DNA of 64,000 nt from contig OX485803.1 in assembly GCA_950295325.1 (NCBI GenBank), positions 3,288,001-3,352,000 of the forward strand. Reading direction: 5' to 3'. The position numbers and the translations under genes are program-made. The DNA comes from Polytrichum commune. Taxonomy: Eukaryota; Streptophyta; Polytrichopsida; Polytrichales; Polytrichaceae. Positions 35,070 to 46,755 of this stretch are shown one piece after another. Every line of letters starts with the position of its first letter. Positions within the stretch are counted from its first letter, which is position 1. The notes below the pieces were generated by a model. The model saw only the letters and a program-made list of their open reading frames with translations. It searched no databases and had not been told where the DNA came from.

Positions 35070-38000
35070 ATGTGTGGATGTATAAGCTTCCCTACATGCA
35101 AGGTGTTTCTGGTGCCTTTGCGAGGCCCATATCTGGTAAAAACTTGAAGAGAGAACTCAATGAAGGGTTGTTGTTCTGTTTTCATTGACAATCAGCTCCG
35201 TGCTTGTGCAATCTTGCATGCTGAAGTCCTCAGCAAGCTTGTTCAAGTTAGTTAGCGTTGTTCACTCCATTGCTTGGGTTTTTGCAGGGCTTGAAAGAAG
35301 GAGAGACATGGATTGGGCGTGGAAGCTTTGAAGCGTCTGCTAGAGCACAGTTGATGTGCAGCAGGCGTCAAGCGCTCATCCGATTTTCTGAAACCAGTCT
35401 TCGATTAGAGTGTCATGGCTGCAACCCCCTCTATTTTGTTATTTGCCACTCCAAAGGCTTTCATGCGACACAGGTATATATCTTGTTGTCTTTGACAGGG
35501 GATTGATTGTATCTACTGACTATTGGGATGTTAAAGAACCCCTATGCCTGTACAGAGAATTAATTGCATTGAGGGTTTAAGGCTTAGAGTTGTACTATGT
35601 CAGAATCTGCTGTTTGACACTAGACCTACACATCTTGATGCAGACAACGCCAGCTTCTCAACTTTATCAGTTGCGGAAAGGGGAGGCAGTGCACCTCACG
35701 GATGGGGATCAGTTTTACTTTATGGCCATGGAATGTCTACTTACAGTTGTTGTTACGCAATGCGACACAGGGCGAAATACAAAGCAGTCATCGCAATCAC
35801 CTGTAGTGGGAGGTACCACTATCATGGATGAGCACATGGCTGGAAAATTTGAACCTGATATGGGCCAATTTGGTGGGGAGCTTCGCCCCAACCCAGAAGA
35901 CAAAATTGCTGATCAGTGTTTGTCTGAAAGAATAGACGATGATCAAGCATCAGCTCAATGTGGTATATCAGACTTCCAGACTCCCTGCCTGAAGACTAGA
36001 CCTTTTTTGGGCACGAGTTATGCAGAGTGCCCTGCAGCGGATATCAACTTGTCACTTTCAGACTTGCCAGGAGATGAAGGAAAGGGAATGTCTACTGTGA
36101 ATAGTTATCCACTTACAAAAAGACTTGGGGAAGTTGAAGGTCACTGTGAAGTTGATGACTGCAATATTCTGGACAGTACCATTTGCAAACCACTTTGTGA
36201 AGGTGTTCCTGTTTTGGGTGTAGAGGCATGTGAACCATGCCCAATGGAAACTGCTACAGATTTTGAAGATGTAGCTCAGCACTCATCAAATGAGGGGTGC
36301 GACCCCATAATTGAGGGTCATCAGCCTGAAGCAATGGAAAAGGTGGGAGAGGCAATGGTTGACTGTGAAGCTATGTATGGTTTATATTGTGCCTCCTCAC
36401 CACATGAGGTGTGCAACCCTGTAATCCAGGATCATCAGCCTGAAACAAAGGAACAGATGGGAGAGGTGAGGGTTCATTGTGAAGCTTTGGATGATGTATG
36501 GTGTGCCTCCTCATCGCATGAGGTGTGCAACCGTATAATTCATCATCATCAGCCCATAGCAGAGGAACAGGTGGAAGGGGTGATGGTTGATTGTGTAGCT
36601 TTGGGTGATGTAGGGCGTGCCTCCTCACTACATGAGGTGTGCAGCCCTGTATTTCAGGATCATCAGCTAAAAGCAAAGGAACCGGAGGAAGAGGTGATGA
36701 TTGATTGTGAAGCTTTGGATGATGTAGGGTGTGCCTCCTCATGTGGATACAAAGTGGAAGGTCCATGTTGTAAGACCCTTGTAAGTGGTCAAGTCACTAA
36801 GTCAGGTTTGTGTAGGATACAGGAAGGATACCTGCAAAGTTCCTTACCTGAAATGTGTGCACTTGGTGATCTGATTTGTCAGAGGGCAAGGAAAGAATCA
36901 ACTCTATCAACAAAAGATGAAATTGAACCTGCCGGAGTTGCAAGTCATTATTCTGAGCCTGAACATAAAATCACTCATGATAGCTCTTCAAGCAAAAATT
37001 CAGCTTCAGATCCAGCCCGAGCTGACAAAGGAAATGGGTCAATATCTACATTGAATGATTCCAGGAATCGAGTGAACAGAATTGAAGATTCAAAGGAGCA
37101 TCTTGAGGAACCACAAAAGGTCAATGTTACAATTGATGTACGTGAATCAGTACAATGTGCAAGTGAAGATCTGTGGCCTCTAGGACCTGTTGATGGTATG
37201 GGGCAAGTTATTGCGTCTTTGAGTGGTTATGAAGGCCTGGACAGGAGTCATCTTGTTAAGCTGATAAATACCACTGGAGCTTCATTTACAGGAGATCTCA
37301 CTCAGTTCAACACACATCTGGTGAGTAACCTCTTTGAGAGTGGTGAAAATCCAGTCTTTCTCATCACATCCCGAATATTGTGAATACCAGAGGAGATGAC
37401 CTGTGAGTACTTTTGAGTTTGTGCTGCTGTTATGCTACAGGTCTGCTGGAAGTTTATGGGTAAGAAGTTTGATCGTGCTATGAAACTCCACACGGTGGTT
37501 GTTAATCACCATTGGTTTGAAGACTCTTTACGGGCAGGCAGGAGACTCCCTGAAGAGCCCTACAAGCTTCAAAGGTACACTGAAAGGGAGGGTGGACATT
37601 TAATTTGCATAAAGTTTACATGATGACTTTTGACAGAACTTGTGCAAAAAGAAGCTGTGCAATATACTCATTGTTTAGGGTGGAATGGAAGTTGGTTTTA
37701 CCTTTTAAATCCTTTAGCTACTTGAAATGAGGTTTTCTTTAGTTGAACTTGATTCTTATGCACTATGATGATTTCATTCGGGCTATCTTGGCAAAACAAT
37801 AATTTTTGCATTTTTTCCTTTGTTGGTGTAGTAAAAATGTCCTGATTTAGCTGGCCAATTTAGGATTAGAAGGATGATTGGGGAGCATTGGCTAAGATAA
37901 GTCAAGACTAAGCTAGTTTAGCTAAGAATTAGTCTAGACTAAGACATTAGTTGCACGAGAACTGAAGTAATTGTCACTTAAATAAGAAACTAAGCTAAGG

Positions 38001-40665
38001 TAGAGAATTCTAGTTCTCTGAGGCAAGGGGGAGGTTTAAAAGTGGAGAGGAGGGAGCATGTGGGCATTCATTGGTTTTCATGTTGATTGCTCTCAAGTTT
38101 CCTCTCCATAGCTCATGGTTGGGTGGTCTGTGCCACATAAACTCCTATACAATATTCTTATACTAGCAGACCTCTCCACTTTGAACCTTTTCAGGGGTCA
38201 AGTATTTAGTTGGACTACAAATCTTTCCAGACCTTAATTATAATGTTGGAATAACTAGATTCTGTGGGAAGTGCAGTGGTGAGGATGTGGGGCCTTTGCG
38301 GTGGAAAGGACCTTCGACACTCCTTGTAGCAGAAAGAGCTGAAACATCCAATAGAGCAGGGATTGCAAAAGATCACCCTCCCTTCTTCTCAGATGGCATT
38401 GAGGATGAGATACAGGATATTATCAACCCTCAATTGAAGCACATGGCAACCTTATCAAATTCTCGAAGTGCTCCTCAGGATGAGGTACATGATGCCTACA
38501 GAAGTTCTTGGTATAGATTTTACAATGATATGTTTTATATGGTACCTCAAGTGATGGTGAGATGATGAGGTTTGAAATGAATTGGCAGGGGAACTTTGGC
38601 AGGGACAAGGAAGGCCAGCAATTGCATCATACCCAGGGAGTGAAGACAGAGTCTGCTGAAGCAGGGTCTAGACATGTTGGAGGCAGGAAATTGCGGAATG
38701 TGGATAATAGTATGAAGCGTTCCACTATTCTTGTGAGGGAAGATTTGGTTGGAAAGGATATGTCAGCTTATGGGTCATCCAGTAGGAGAACAGAACAATC
38801 TCATCTGAAAAGAGTTGGAGAGATTGGTGTACATATATCTGAACCCAGCCCGCTTAAGAGATTCAGAAAGTTAAGGAAAGTGGGAGAGACTGTTGACATT
38901 AATGACAATGAGCTGGAAAGAGCAAGGCCAGGACACTTATTGGACAGCACTGCAGATTATAACCAAGGCACCAACACAGCTGGATGTTTGTCTCAAGAAG
39001 GGAGGCATCAGACAGATGCTCGGATTTTTATAGACCTGAGTGATGATGTTGACAACAATAAAGATGCTGGTTCAATGGGCCTTCGGGCGGTGAGCTCCAA
39101 AGGAAAAAGTTGTGAGACAACAGAGGATGCTGATGGCAAGAGGATGAAGGGCAGATGTTCACAAAGCTCCCAAGCCTCGCAATCAGAGAAAGAGATTGCA
39201 TGTGCTATTTGCTTAGTTGATGCAAAATGCCCTATTGAAGGTCTCCTGCAATGTGGTCATATCTTCTGCTTCAAGTGCATATTCACATGGATTGTCCAAC
39301 CGGTACTCGTCACTTTCTGGATTTGCATTGATTCTTGTTGTGTTCTAGGTGCTGTTCAATGTAGCTACATATGTTAGTTTTTAGTATGCTTAGGGCTTTC
39401 TTTGCATTTGCTGTTAATGATATATGATGTGGGTAATATCAGGTAAAAGGACCCAATTGCCCACTTTGCAAGGGAGCATGTGAGTTTATAACAAGGCGTG
39501 AGTGGGACCAGGCGGGCGCCCTACAAGAAACTGTGGTGGTTGTAGGTAAGTTGGAAAGTAACACAGGTGGAAGACATCCAAGAACAGTAGTAATGGTGAG
39601 TATTCTGGTTTCTCTGCTAATTTATTGACATTGCACTATCTCATTTGTTACATTTTCATTGCTAATTTCAGATTGTTCCTTTCTAGGTTTTACAAGCTGT
39701 GAGGTTTCTTATTTGAAGTATATGTGGAGTTTCCTGCTTTGGGTGGTTGTATTCTTCACATGCATTTTACTCCATGGTCTCAGTGCATTTGATAGTCTTG
39801 TGGAGACTTCCACTGAGTGGTGACAAGTTTGATATTTTTCTCAACACATCACATTTATGAGCAACTCGGGATACTTGCAGGATGCTGTCTGCATTCAGTG
39901 TGGGAATAGCGACTCAGAATCCTTGTTGCTGAGGTGTGGAACTTGTGGGGAACGAGCATGCCATACTTTCTGTATGGATCCTCCTGCCCCGCCACCATGG
40001 TACTGCCCTGGATGTGCCCATGGCCATCAAAGGTTTGTGCTCTTTCAAAGTAACCTCAGATGTTTTCAAGGATGAGAGTTGTTGTCGGGGGTTCTTCTAT
40101 GGAGCAGTTATTGTTGTTACACCACATCTGTAAGGTCATGTTTAGCATTGAACTTAGAGAGTCCTACCCAGATGCTATAGAGCTACTCAAAACAGTTTTA
40201 GTGCACCACTATGTCCTGGATATTTGACTTGATGGTCTATTTAACATTGGTTTAGTTTGCACATTCTTATTGTCCTCTTTGCAGGTTACTAGTAGTGGTT
40301 GGTATCTGTGAGCTTCTCAGATTGTAAGTGCTGCACGCTGGTAGTCTGTTTGGTTCACCCTCTAACTATGTTGTTCTGGTGGCAGAGAATCCATGAGATT
40401 GGCTTGGAACCACTCCCTTCCTGGATCTTCCACAGGGGCCAACCACTGGTCTGATCAAGAGAGAAGGCAAGTCCGAAGGTCATCATCTCGGACACGCCAG
40501 ACACCCCAGCCCTTTGGATTCCGACCACCTCGACCACCTTCTACATATAGGCCATCTCTACATAGAGAGGTGATGGAGAGAATAGGGCCTGTACGCAGGA
40601 GAGCTGTTGTAGGCCAAGATTCCCTTTCTACATGGCTCAACAGGACATCAGATGTGGTTGAGTGA
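35070..40665 (+). CDS. FHA-BRCT-RING-PHD multidomain protein, probable nuclear E3 ubiquitin ligase, 9 exons
   Basis: Exons: 35070-35135, 35288-35473, 35644-37320, 37441-37574, 38277-38484, 38589-39302, 39443-39595, 39881-40032, 40386-40665. Phases agree and give 1189 residues. The ATG follows an in-frame TAG at 34995 with no other ATG between. In order: a PNKP/aprataxin-type FHA domain, residues about 10-125 (WIGRG, MCSRRQAL, GCNP, LTDGDQFYFM); a long acidic disordered linker with four 38-residue repeats; one BRCT domain, about 607-690 (SLSGYEGLDRSHLVKLI, WFEDSLRAGRRLPEEPY); a basic linker; a C3HC4 RING, about 962-1008 (CAICLVDAKC, CGHIFCFKC, CPLCKG); a C4HC3 PHD finger, about 1049-1094 (CIQCGN, CGTCGERACHTFC, WYCPGC); and an Arg/Pro-rich tail. 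FHA and BRCT bind phosphoproteins and RING recruits E2, so a role in DNA-damage or chromatin signalling is inferred. Arabidopsis has a RING/BRCT protein that may be the counterpart; I cannot confirm the match. Confidence 0.85.
36285..36745 (+). repeat. In-frame 114-bp (38-residue) tandem repeat, four copies, in exon 3
   Basis: Four units encode HEVCNPVIQDHQPETKEQ-like segments followed by GEVxVxCEALDDVxCASS. The first unit (SNEGCDPIIEGHQPEAME) is the most diverged. The repeats lie in the acidic linker between the FHA and BRCT domains. Cys, His and acid residues recur at fixed spacing, but no known zinc motif fits. Confidence 0.85.
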
Positions 40666-41980
40666 ACTCCTGGTTGCCTTTAATGGCTAGTGGTGAGGTT
40701 CCATCTAGTGATGTGTGCTGCTGCTCTTTGTGTAAATGCGATCCACCTCAGAATCTCTGTTGGTGGAAATGACTTAGATAGTCTAGTCAAGTTGGTGAGG
40801 TTTTCTGGAAGTTAATTCTTCTCTGCTAACTAGCAGCACCTGAATTTTCCATTCCAGTATGAGGCACTTACATCCAGCCTTGCTAGAAAAAGGATGATGA
40901 AGTCAACTGAGCGTTGACTGTCCTCATTAGCTTGTGGTTGCGGGATGTGAGTTCCAGTAGAGTTTCATACTATACATAAGTGCATACATTTATGCTAACT
41001 CTGATATAGGTGGCTAAATTAGATCTAGCATGTAGTGAAGATGAGGTTGATGATCATCCATGCATTAAAATTGGTGCTCATGAATCGTATGATAATGTTA
41101 TGATGGAGAATGTACCTAAAATGTAATGGCCGAAGAGGCTGTAATGCTAAGATCTGGGTGTACTAATCTTTGTATGAGCTAATAATCCCTGCTCAATGTT
41201 TGCATGGGGCTTTGCACCTGAGGTGCCTCTCGAATCATTGCTCTACCAATTTGTGAAGGGCCAGATCTGGATTGATGATGTTATGCCAATGTATGGGATG
41301 CAATGCATGACTTGGTGAACATTGTTTGCATGAGGATGAAAGAGCGAGATGAAATCGTTACTTGACTTCTTGGTTGGTGGGGTCCTCTTTATAGCTAGTG
41401 GGCGAGTTCTTAATTATTGGACCCATTGTAGATTGGCCATTGGCTAAGGTTAAAAGTTTAGTTAGCTGGTGGGCGAGTCCTTAATTATTGGACCTATTGT
41501 AGATTGGCCATTGTCTAAGGTTAAAAGTTTATTGAGCCTAATACTTAGTGTTACATAAGTAATGCTACCCCCTGTATTTGTGAGAGAGTCTATTTGTAAA
41601 GTAGTCTATGGCCACCACAATGTATCTATGACATTGGTGGTTAGTTCCAACATTATCACTTTTAATCAAATATATCACAATCATGACCATGGACTGGTTG
41701 GAGACCTCTTTGGGAGGTGCTGCTGATTCTCATAAGGCAGGGATTTCCCACACATGTAACTTTTCCTTGGGCTTTTTGAAGGAAAGGAAGTGCACTCATT
41801 CAAACCCACTTCTTAAATTCCTAATATTTATGGTATCATGTATGTTCCTACTTAATGCTCGCATTGTGTCATTCCTAAGTTGAACTACCGGAACTTGCTT
41901 TTGTGTTCATGATCATCGTTCTTGTTATATGTTCAGGTGCATCATGCTTTCTCAAGCCAGTCAAGGCCTAATAGGATTTG
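40666..41980. repeat. 3' flank of the FHA gene, with a two-copy 72-bp tandem repeat at 41396-41540
   Basis: The unit GTGGGCGAGTCCTTAATTAT...GGCCATTGTCTAAGGTTAAAAG occurs twice, at about 41396-41467 and 41468-41540, with few differences. The rest holds no supported gene and contains the probable 3' untranslated region of the upstream gene. Confidence 0.6.
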
Positions 41981-41981
41981 A

Positions 41982-43566
41982 TCACCCATCTTCACTAGTG
42001 TTTGAATGCACAAAAGACACCCCTTGCACCATAATCTGAACATTAGCCATGCTGATAGGCGTGTAGGTATTACCATCCGCTATGGTGACCCTGATGTTGG
42101 GCATCATGATGTTCTTACTTATTGCTAGTTTTAAGAGACTGAATGGGACAACAATTAAGTTGTAGCATGTGTCAAGGATGTGGGGCCTCTTATTTCCTAC
42201 CATGGTGCATCATGTAACCCATGGCCTAAGTTGTTTGCCTCTAGCTTGTTTCTGAGACACAAATTTTAGCCATTTAAAACATCTTGACATGAATTGGATT
42301 TTTGGAATAATATGTTTGCAAACATCAAGTTGTTCTCACATCCCAATCATTAGAGAACACTTTAGTTCAAATTATTGTCTGGTTTGACATGGGCTTTCTT
42401 AGCCGCAAGCTTGGCTTTAATTCTAGCACCACGTCGAATACATAGGGTTGCAAATCAGAGTACATGGGTGTATGCCCAAACATGCCACAAATATTGCAAG
42501 GGTATTTTAGGTTGCGGGTTTGCTTCTCTAGTTCTATGTTGCTGGATCCGTTAATTTTGTGTCGCCCACCTTGTTCGATTGCAGCTACCTGGTCTTTGTG
42601 GTTAGGTCCAATATAGCTTGTTCCATTTCTTCTCCTCTGTTGTCGACCTCTTGCTCGGCCATTGACGCAGCTGCTACTTTTGTGTGCTTGCATTTGCCCC
42701 ACTACCTTGGGCATGAACCTCAACCATTTCTTCATTTGCCTTAGCAGGGCTTCATCTGACAAATGATTGTGCACCCTGACCTCTCTAGTCAATTCCACAA
42801 GTAGGTATGTCATGAAGTGCATTCACGCAATTCTTCTCATGGCCACGCCAGTGTCCCCTGTGGCCGATCTTGCATGCTTCAGAAATTTAGTGCAGTGCAA
42901 ATCCAGGTGTCTCCCATGGTGTACTTTTGGATGTGCAGGTGATCCCACAAGTCACTCTCCTGGTCCTGGGGAACTAACACTACGATGGTTTTCACTTCAA
43001 TTCATGTAGCCTCATCCGGGAGCTGCATTTGGAGCAAATCCCTTGACTCCTCATTCAGCATGCTTCGCAGTTGGTTCACTTAGTAGACCTCACTGGCATT
43101 ATATGCCTCTGCCATTGACTCAAATGTTTTCAAGCATTTTGAAAAATTGTCTCCTATTGTAAATCGAGAAATTTAAGGGTGGTAAGCTGCATGTCTCAAC
43201 TTTTACGGCCTTTAGTCTACCCTTAGGTGAGGATCAGGGCACGATCCTCTGCGACTTGTTCCCCATGGATCTCCTCAGGGTGAGCGATCATTCTAATGCA
43301 TTCTCTTCTTGCTTTGTTAGCACGATGGTCATCTAGCTGCCCTGATCTTGCCTTACTTGTTGCATGGCGATCACTACTAGGCTCACTGCTCGCAAGATGT
43401 TGTCATTAATGATAACCTCTGCCAACTGCTTGGGTGAGAGTATCAACAATGTTTCTATCAAGCGCTCGAGGGCATGCATGGTCCCTGCAACATGCTGCAA
43501 ATAATTATTTCCACCACCTTTGAATTTTGCCTCATCAAATCGCTCCTCGTCTCCAGCATCAATCAT
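41982..43566 (-). pseudogene. LTR-retroelement gag-like relic
   Basis: Broken minus-strand frames. The upstream piece (43333-43566) has a helical GAG-like segment, MHALERLIETLLILSPKQLA. A middle part is full of stops. The piece at 42367-42822 has a basic stretch followed by C-x2-C-x4-H-x4-S (CNICGMFGHTPMYS), a retroviral-type zinc knuckle whose last Cys has become Ser. A further piece at 41982-42203 could be protease-region remnant. No LTRs, reverse transcriptase or integrase were recognised nearby, so the order Ty3-like is a guess. Confidence 0.45.
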
Positions 43567-43774
43567 TCATTAGTATTTCATTTTTATTGTTTCATAGAAC
43601 CAAACAAGCTCAAATACATTTACACATTGATATACACCATGGTCCTTAAACTCTACTCTTACACTTTATTATCAAGTAAACAATAACTTACAGATGTATA
43701 AATTCCACAGACATAAATACTTAGAGCTGAGTGAAAAGAAGGTTGACACGGGATCCAGATAAATTTGTTTGGTA

Positions 43775-45150
43775 TGATGTGTAGCTCAAGAGTTAAGCTG
43801 TGCAAGAAATGGGATGCATACTTTTGATGATGTTTATAATATCTCAAGGATTGTAGTGTTGTGTTGAGGGCTTAAGGAATGCTTGGGATATGACATTGGA
43901 ACCGAGCGAAAGGGCCAACACAAAATTCAGGCAAGAGATGTGGCTCAAATGATGTGTCGCTCGACTGTCAAGGTGTGCAAGAAATGAGATCCATGCTTTT
44001 GATGTTTACAGTATCAACGAGGATGGTGTTGCTGTGTTGAGGGCTTAAAGAATGTATCTATATGATCAGGGCAATTTTTGTAGTGCAGAGGGTGTATTAA
44101 ATCAGAGGCCAGCCAGGTGGTAAGGACAAAAGACCCAATACCGAGTGCGGAAAGATTGACACATGCGACATTATGACTGTGGCGTGGGCCATGAGAACAC
44201 TAAGCCGAAAATGGAATTATGACACAATATCTGGATTGATGCATCTGGAAAGGTGTGTAGCTCGAGGCAAAGTTTGCGAGGGGTGCCTGCAAGTTTTGAA
44301 GATGACGGTATCCACAAGTCTCGTGGTGTTGTGGTTCGGCCGTGAAATAGGTAAAATCACAAGGCTACCGAGGGTGTTGAATTCGAATATCCATCAAGAA
44401 CACAAATGGCGATGTCTGAAATGCTATGTTCCTTCGGAAGAAGGCATGCGGTAACCTCATTAGATAATACCGTAGTTGGGGTGGAGGCATTGTCTTGACT
44501 GAAATCTTGTCGTTGGTTCAATTTTTCTTGTGGAGGAGGTTCTAAACAGGGGTTTGTAACATATGTCGTCTTCATTCTAGTGCCCATTGGAGATCGTGGT
44601 CGGAATATCGATAATGGTTTCTAGCTCGTGGTAAGTGGAAGTAACATCATGTTGATAGTGTCGGATGGAGCTTGGTGGCACGAGTTTTATTCACAACATC
44701 TTGTTTTATTATATCAATAACGGTGCTGAAGCAGAGTAGTGATTTCACATGTATGTTTTGTGGCGGAATAATTGTGTTTGTCGTCTTTGTGGTTAGAACA
44801 TAGGTGTAGTTAGTAATGTATCGGGAATGTGTGTGACATCGGCAAATGTTGTTCTCGAAATTTTCTAAATTGGTTATCAGGAATTTTCCTGGTGGCGCTG
44901 GTGTTGTCTTGGAGAGGCGTAAGCACGAGAAATTGGGCACAGTTCCGATTGAAAGGCGTTCGAGTGAACGTTGCGGGTAAAACACCACTTGAAGGCTCGC
45001 AAAGGAAGGGCAGAGACACTCTGTTGACGATGTTTGGTTGAACATACATGGTTAGGTTCAGACAATTGTTGTGGGGTATATGTCACTTGGAGACTCAATG
45101 CAGGGGCAGAGGGTCCTTGCAGACGATGTTTGATTGAGCATCCATAGAGG
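43775..45150. repeat. Degenerate repeat-rich stretch
   Basis: GTGTAGCTCAAGAGTTAAGC...GTGCAAGAAATGGGATGCAT...TGTGTTGAGGGCTTAA at about 43780-43880 recurs at about 43955-44060. Further right, CACTTGAAGGCTCGC...GGCAGAGACACTCTG...GACGATGTTTGGTTGA (about 44985-45045) recurs at about 45085-45145. No gene is supported. Short open frames on both strands are shadows of the repeats. Confidence 0.5.
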
Positions 45151-45454
45151 TTGCGCGAGACATGATAGCAAGTTATAAATAAGAGTGCTCATTTTTTTTT
45201 CAGTTCTTTTTATTAAGAATTTTTTTGTGTCATTGTTAACATTTTTTGTTCTTCTTGCACTATTTTTTAGTAACACTAATATGTTTTACTTCACTTATAG
45301 CTACTATTTCAGCTCTCAATTCTTATCATATTCTCAATTTTTTATTTTTGTATTCCTATTTTTAAATTTCTTTTGGTTTCCTCTATCTATTCCATATCAA
45401 ATTTGTCCTTGTCAATTGTACATCTAATGTGTAGCACAATACATATAGCAACTA

Positions 45455-46482
45455 TATCAACCATATGTTATAATGGTATATCAAACCCTTCTCATAATTT
45501 CTTCCCTTTAGAATCCCAAAAACACGTTCTATACACATATGAGTAGAAATTTAAAATAAAATTCCAATTTGTTTTTTCAACCTTGTAAACCTTTTGTACA
45601 ACTTTCAAATGGATTGTGAATCCATAGCCGCACTGGATCTGAACAATCTTCAATGAGCTTATAATGTAAGAATCTATCTTAATTGCAATTTCTTCTAACT
45701 TTTGTTAGTCGGAACAATGTCCGATGGTGCATACCTCTTGCCCATCCAAATTTGTAATCCCAAAATACATAGTTTGTATCTATTATACCTTATAACAAAG
45801 ACGAATGAAATGACTTTCAATAGTAATAATTTTCTCCTCCAATTACAGGGGCAAGAATGTGAATGTGAAATTCATCAATTGATCCTATAATATAAGGAAT
45901 CACATGAAGGACTTCAAATTTTTGTACTAGATCCCTAAACCAAGGTGGACTTGGAAATTGCACAAAAGTCCCTTGCAAATAGACTCTTACTAATCTACAA
46001 AAAATTCTCATTATTTTTGAAAATGTACTTTCATCCACCCTATATACTTCTCCTACGGTACACAAGGTATTTCCAGTCTTTCACCTTTGTAATAACATTG
46101 TAACTCTACTCTCAATTAAAATTGTCTCTCTCTCTCTCTCTCATATGTGTATTTTTCATCTACACATACGATCCTAACCTCTCACAAAGAAACTTGAATG
46201 TATCATGGCATACACGAGTTCTTTGCTTGAACATTTTTTTCTGTAAAAGAATCTAATAATCGCCTATCGGTAAACCCTACCTTTTTTCTCAAATGCCCAC
46301 ACACTACAATCACTCATCTTCATCCTCTCAAAGTAAATGCTCAAAATTAGGGCATTTTTTCAATCTCCATTGAATGCCAATGGTTGCATATCAACCACAT
46401 GCTGCACAATCATGTGCAAACACCAACATAAAGCCAATGCAACAAGAATCGTCCTTCTTCTCTCAAGATGATCCATCATGTT
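45455..46482 (-). pseudogene. PIF/Harbinger transposase pseudogene (DDE, HARBI1-like)
   Basis: On the minus strand the relic reads, with stops and one frame change: RTRVCHDTFKFLCERLG (about 46230), TVGEVYRVDESTFSKIMRIF and PYIIGSIDEFHIHILAP (45817-46065; GAID-type first DDE Asp region), then KSFHSSLL-stop-GIIDT, VFWDYKFGWARGMHHRTLF, KLIEDCSDPVRLWIHNPF, and in another frame THMCIERVFGILKGR. These match plant Harbinger transposases block by block. Several stops fall where Arg (CGA) or Gln (CAA) codons are expected, as C-to-T change would give. The domain order is complete from helix-turn-helix region to C-terminal ER motif, but the gene is dead. Confidence 0.85.
46123..46141. repeat. (TC)n microsatellite
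   Basis: Simple repeat of TC/CT dinucleotides, about 19 bp, inside the Harbinger transposase relic, which it may have helped to break. Confidence 0.8.
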
Positions 46483-46589
46483 CTATTTTCCTTCCTCACC
46501 AATGTAAAAAGTGAAAAAATGAAAATGAAAATTTGTGACTAATGAGGTAGGGTTGCCCCTCTTTTCCCACTAATAAAGTATGCAATGAT

Positions 46590-46755
46590 CCCTCAACATG
46601 GTCCATTTTCACTTCACACTATGTTTCAAGGCCCGTCACTACAAAAAATGGCTTTCCCAACACCCATGGTACGGCCTTTGGATGATAGTCAAGGGCCCTA
46701 AACCATTTCATAGTCATGGGCCCATGGCCCTTGGCTCGTATGTGAAGTGGCACTC
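46590..46755. mobile_element. Short, degraded Harbinger-type MITE (about 165 bp)
   Basis: The right end (CTTGGCTCGTATGTGAAGTG) and about 90 bp inward match the right part of the MITE at 28945-29431. The left end is poorly kept (GGTCCATTTTCACTTCACAC). It lies about 110 bp upstream of the Harbinger transposase relic and could be a terminus of the same autonomous element or a separate short MITE. No clear TTA duplication. Confidence 0.5.

Noticed and set aside
36371-36766. 131-codon repetitive frame on the minus strand
   Set aside because: Antisense of the 38-residue repeats in the FHA-BRCT-RING-PHD gene.
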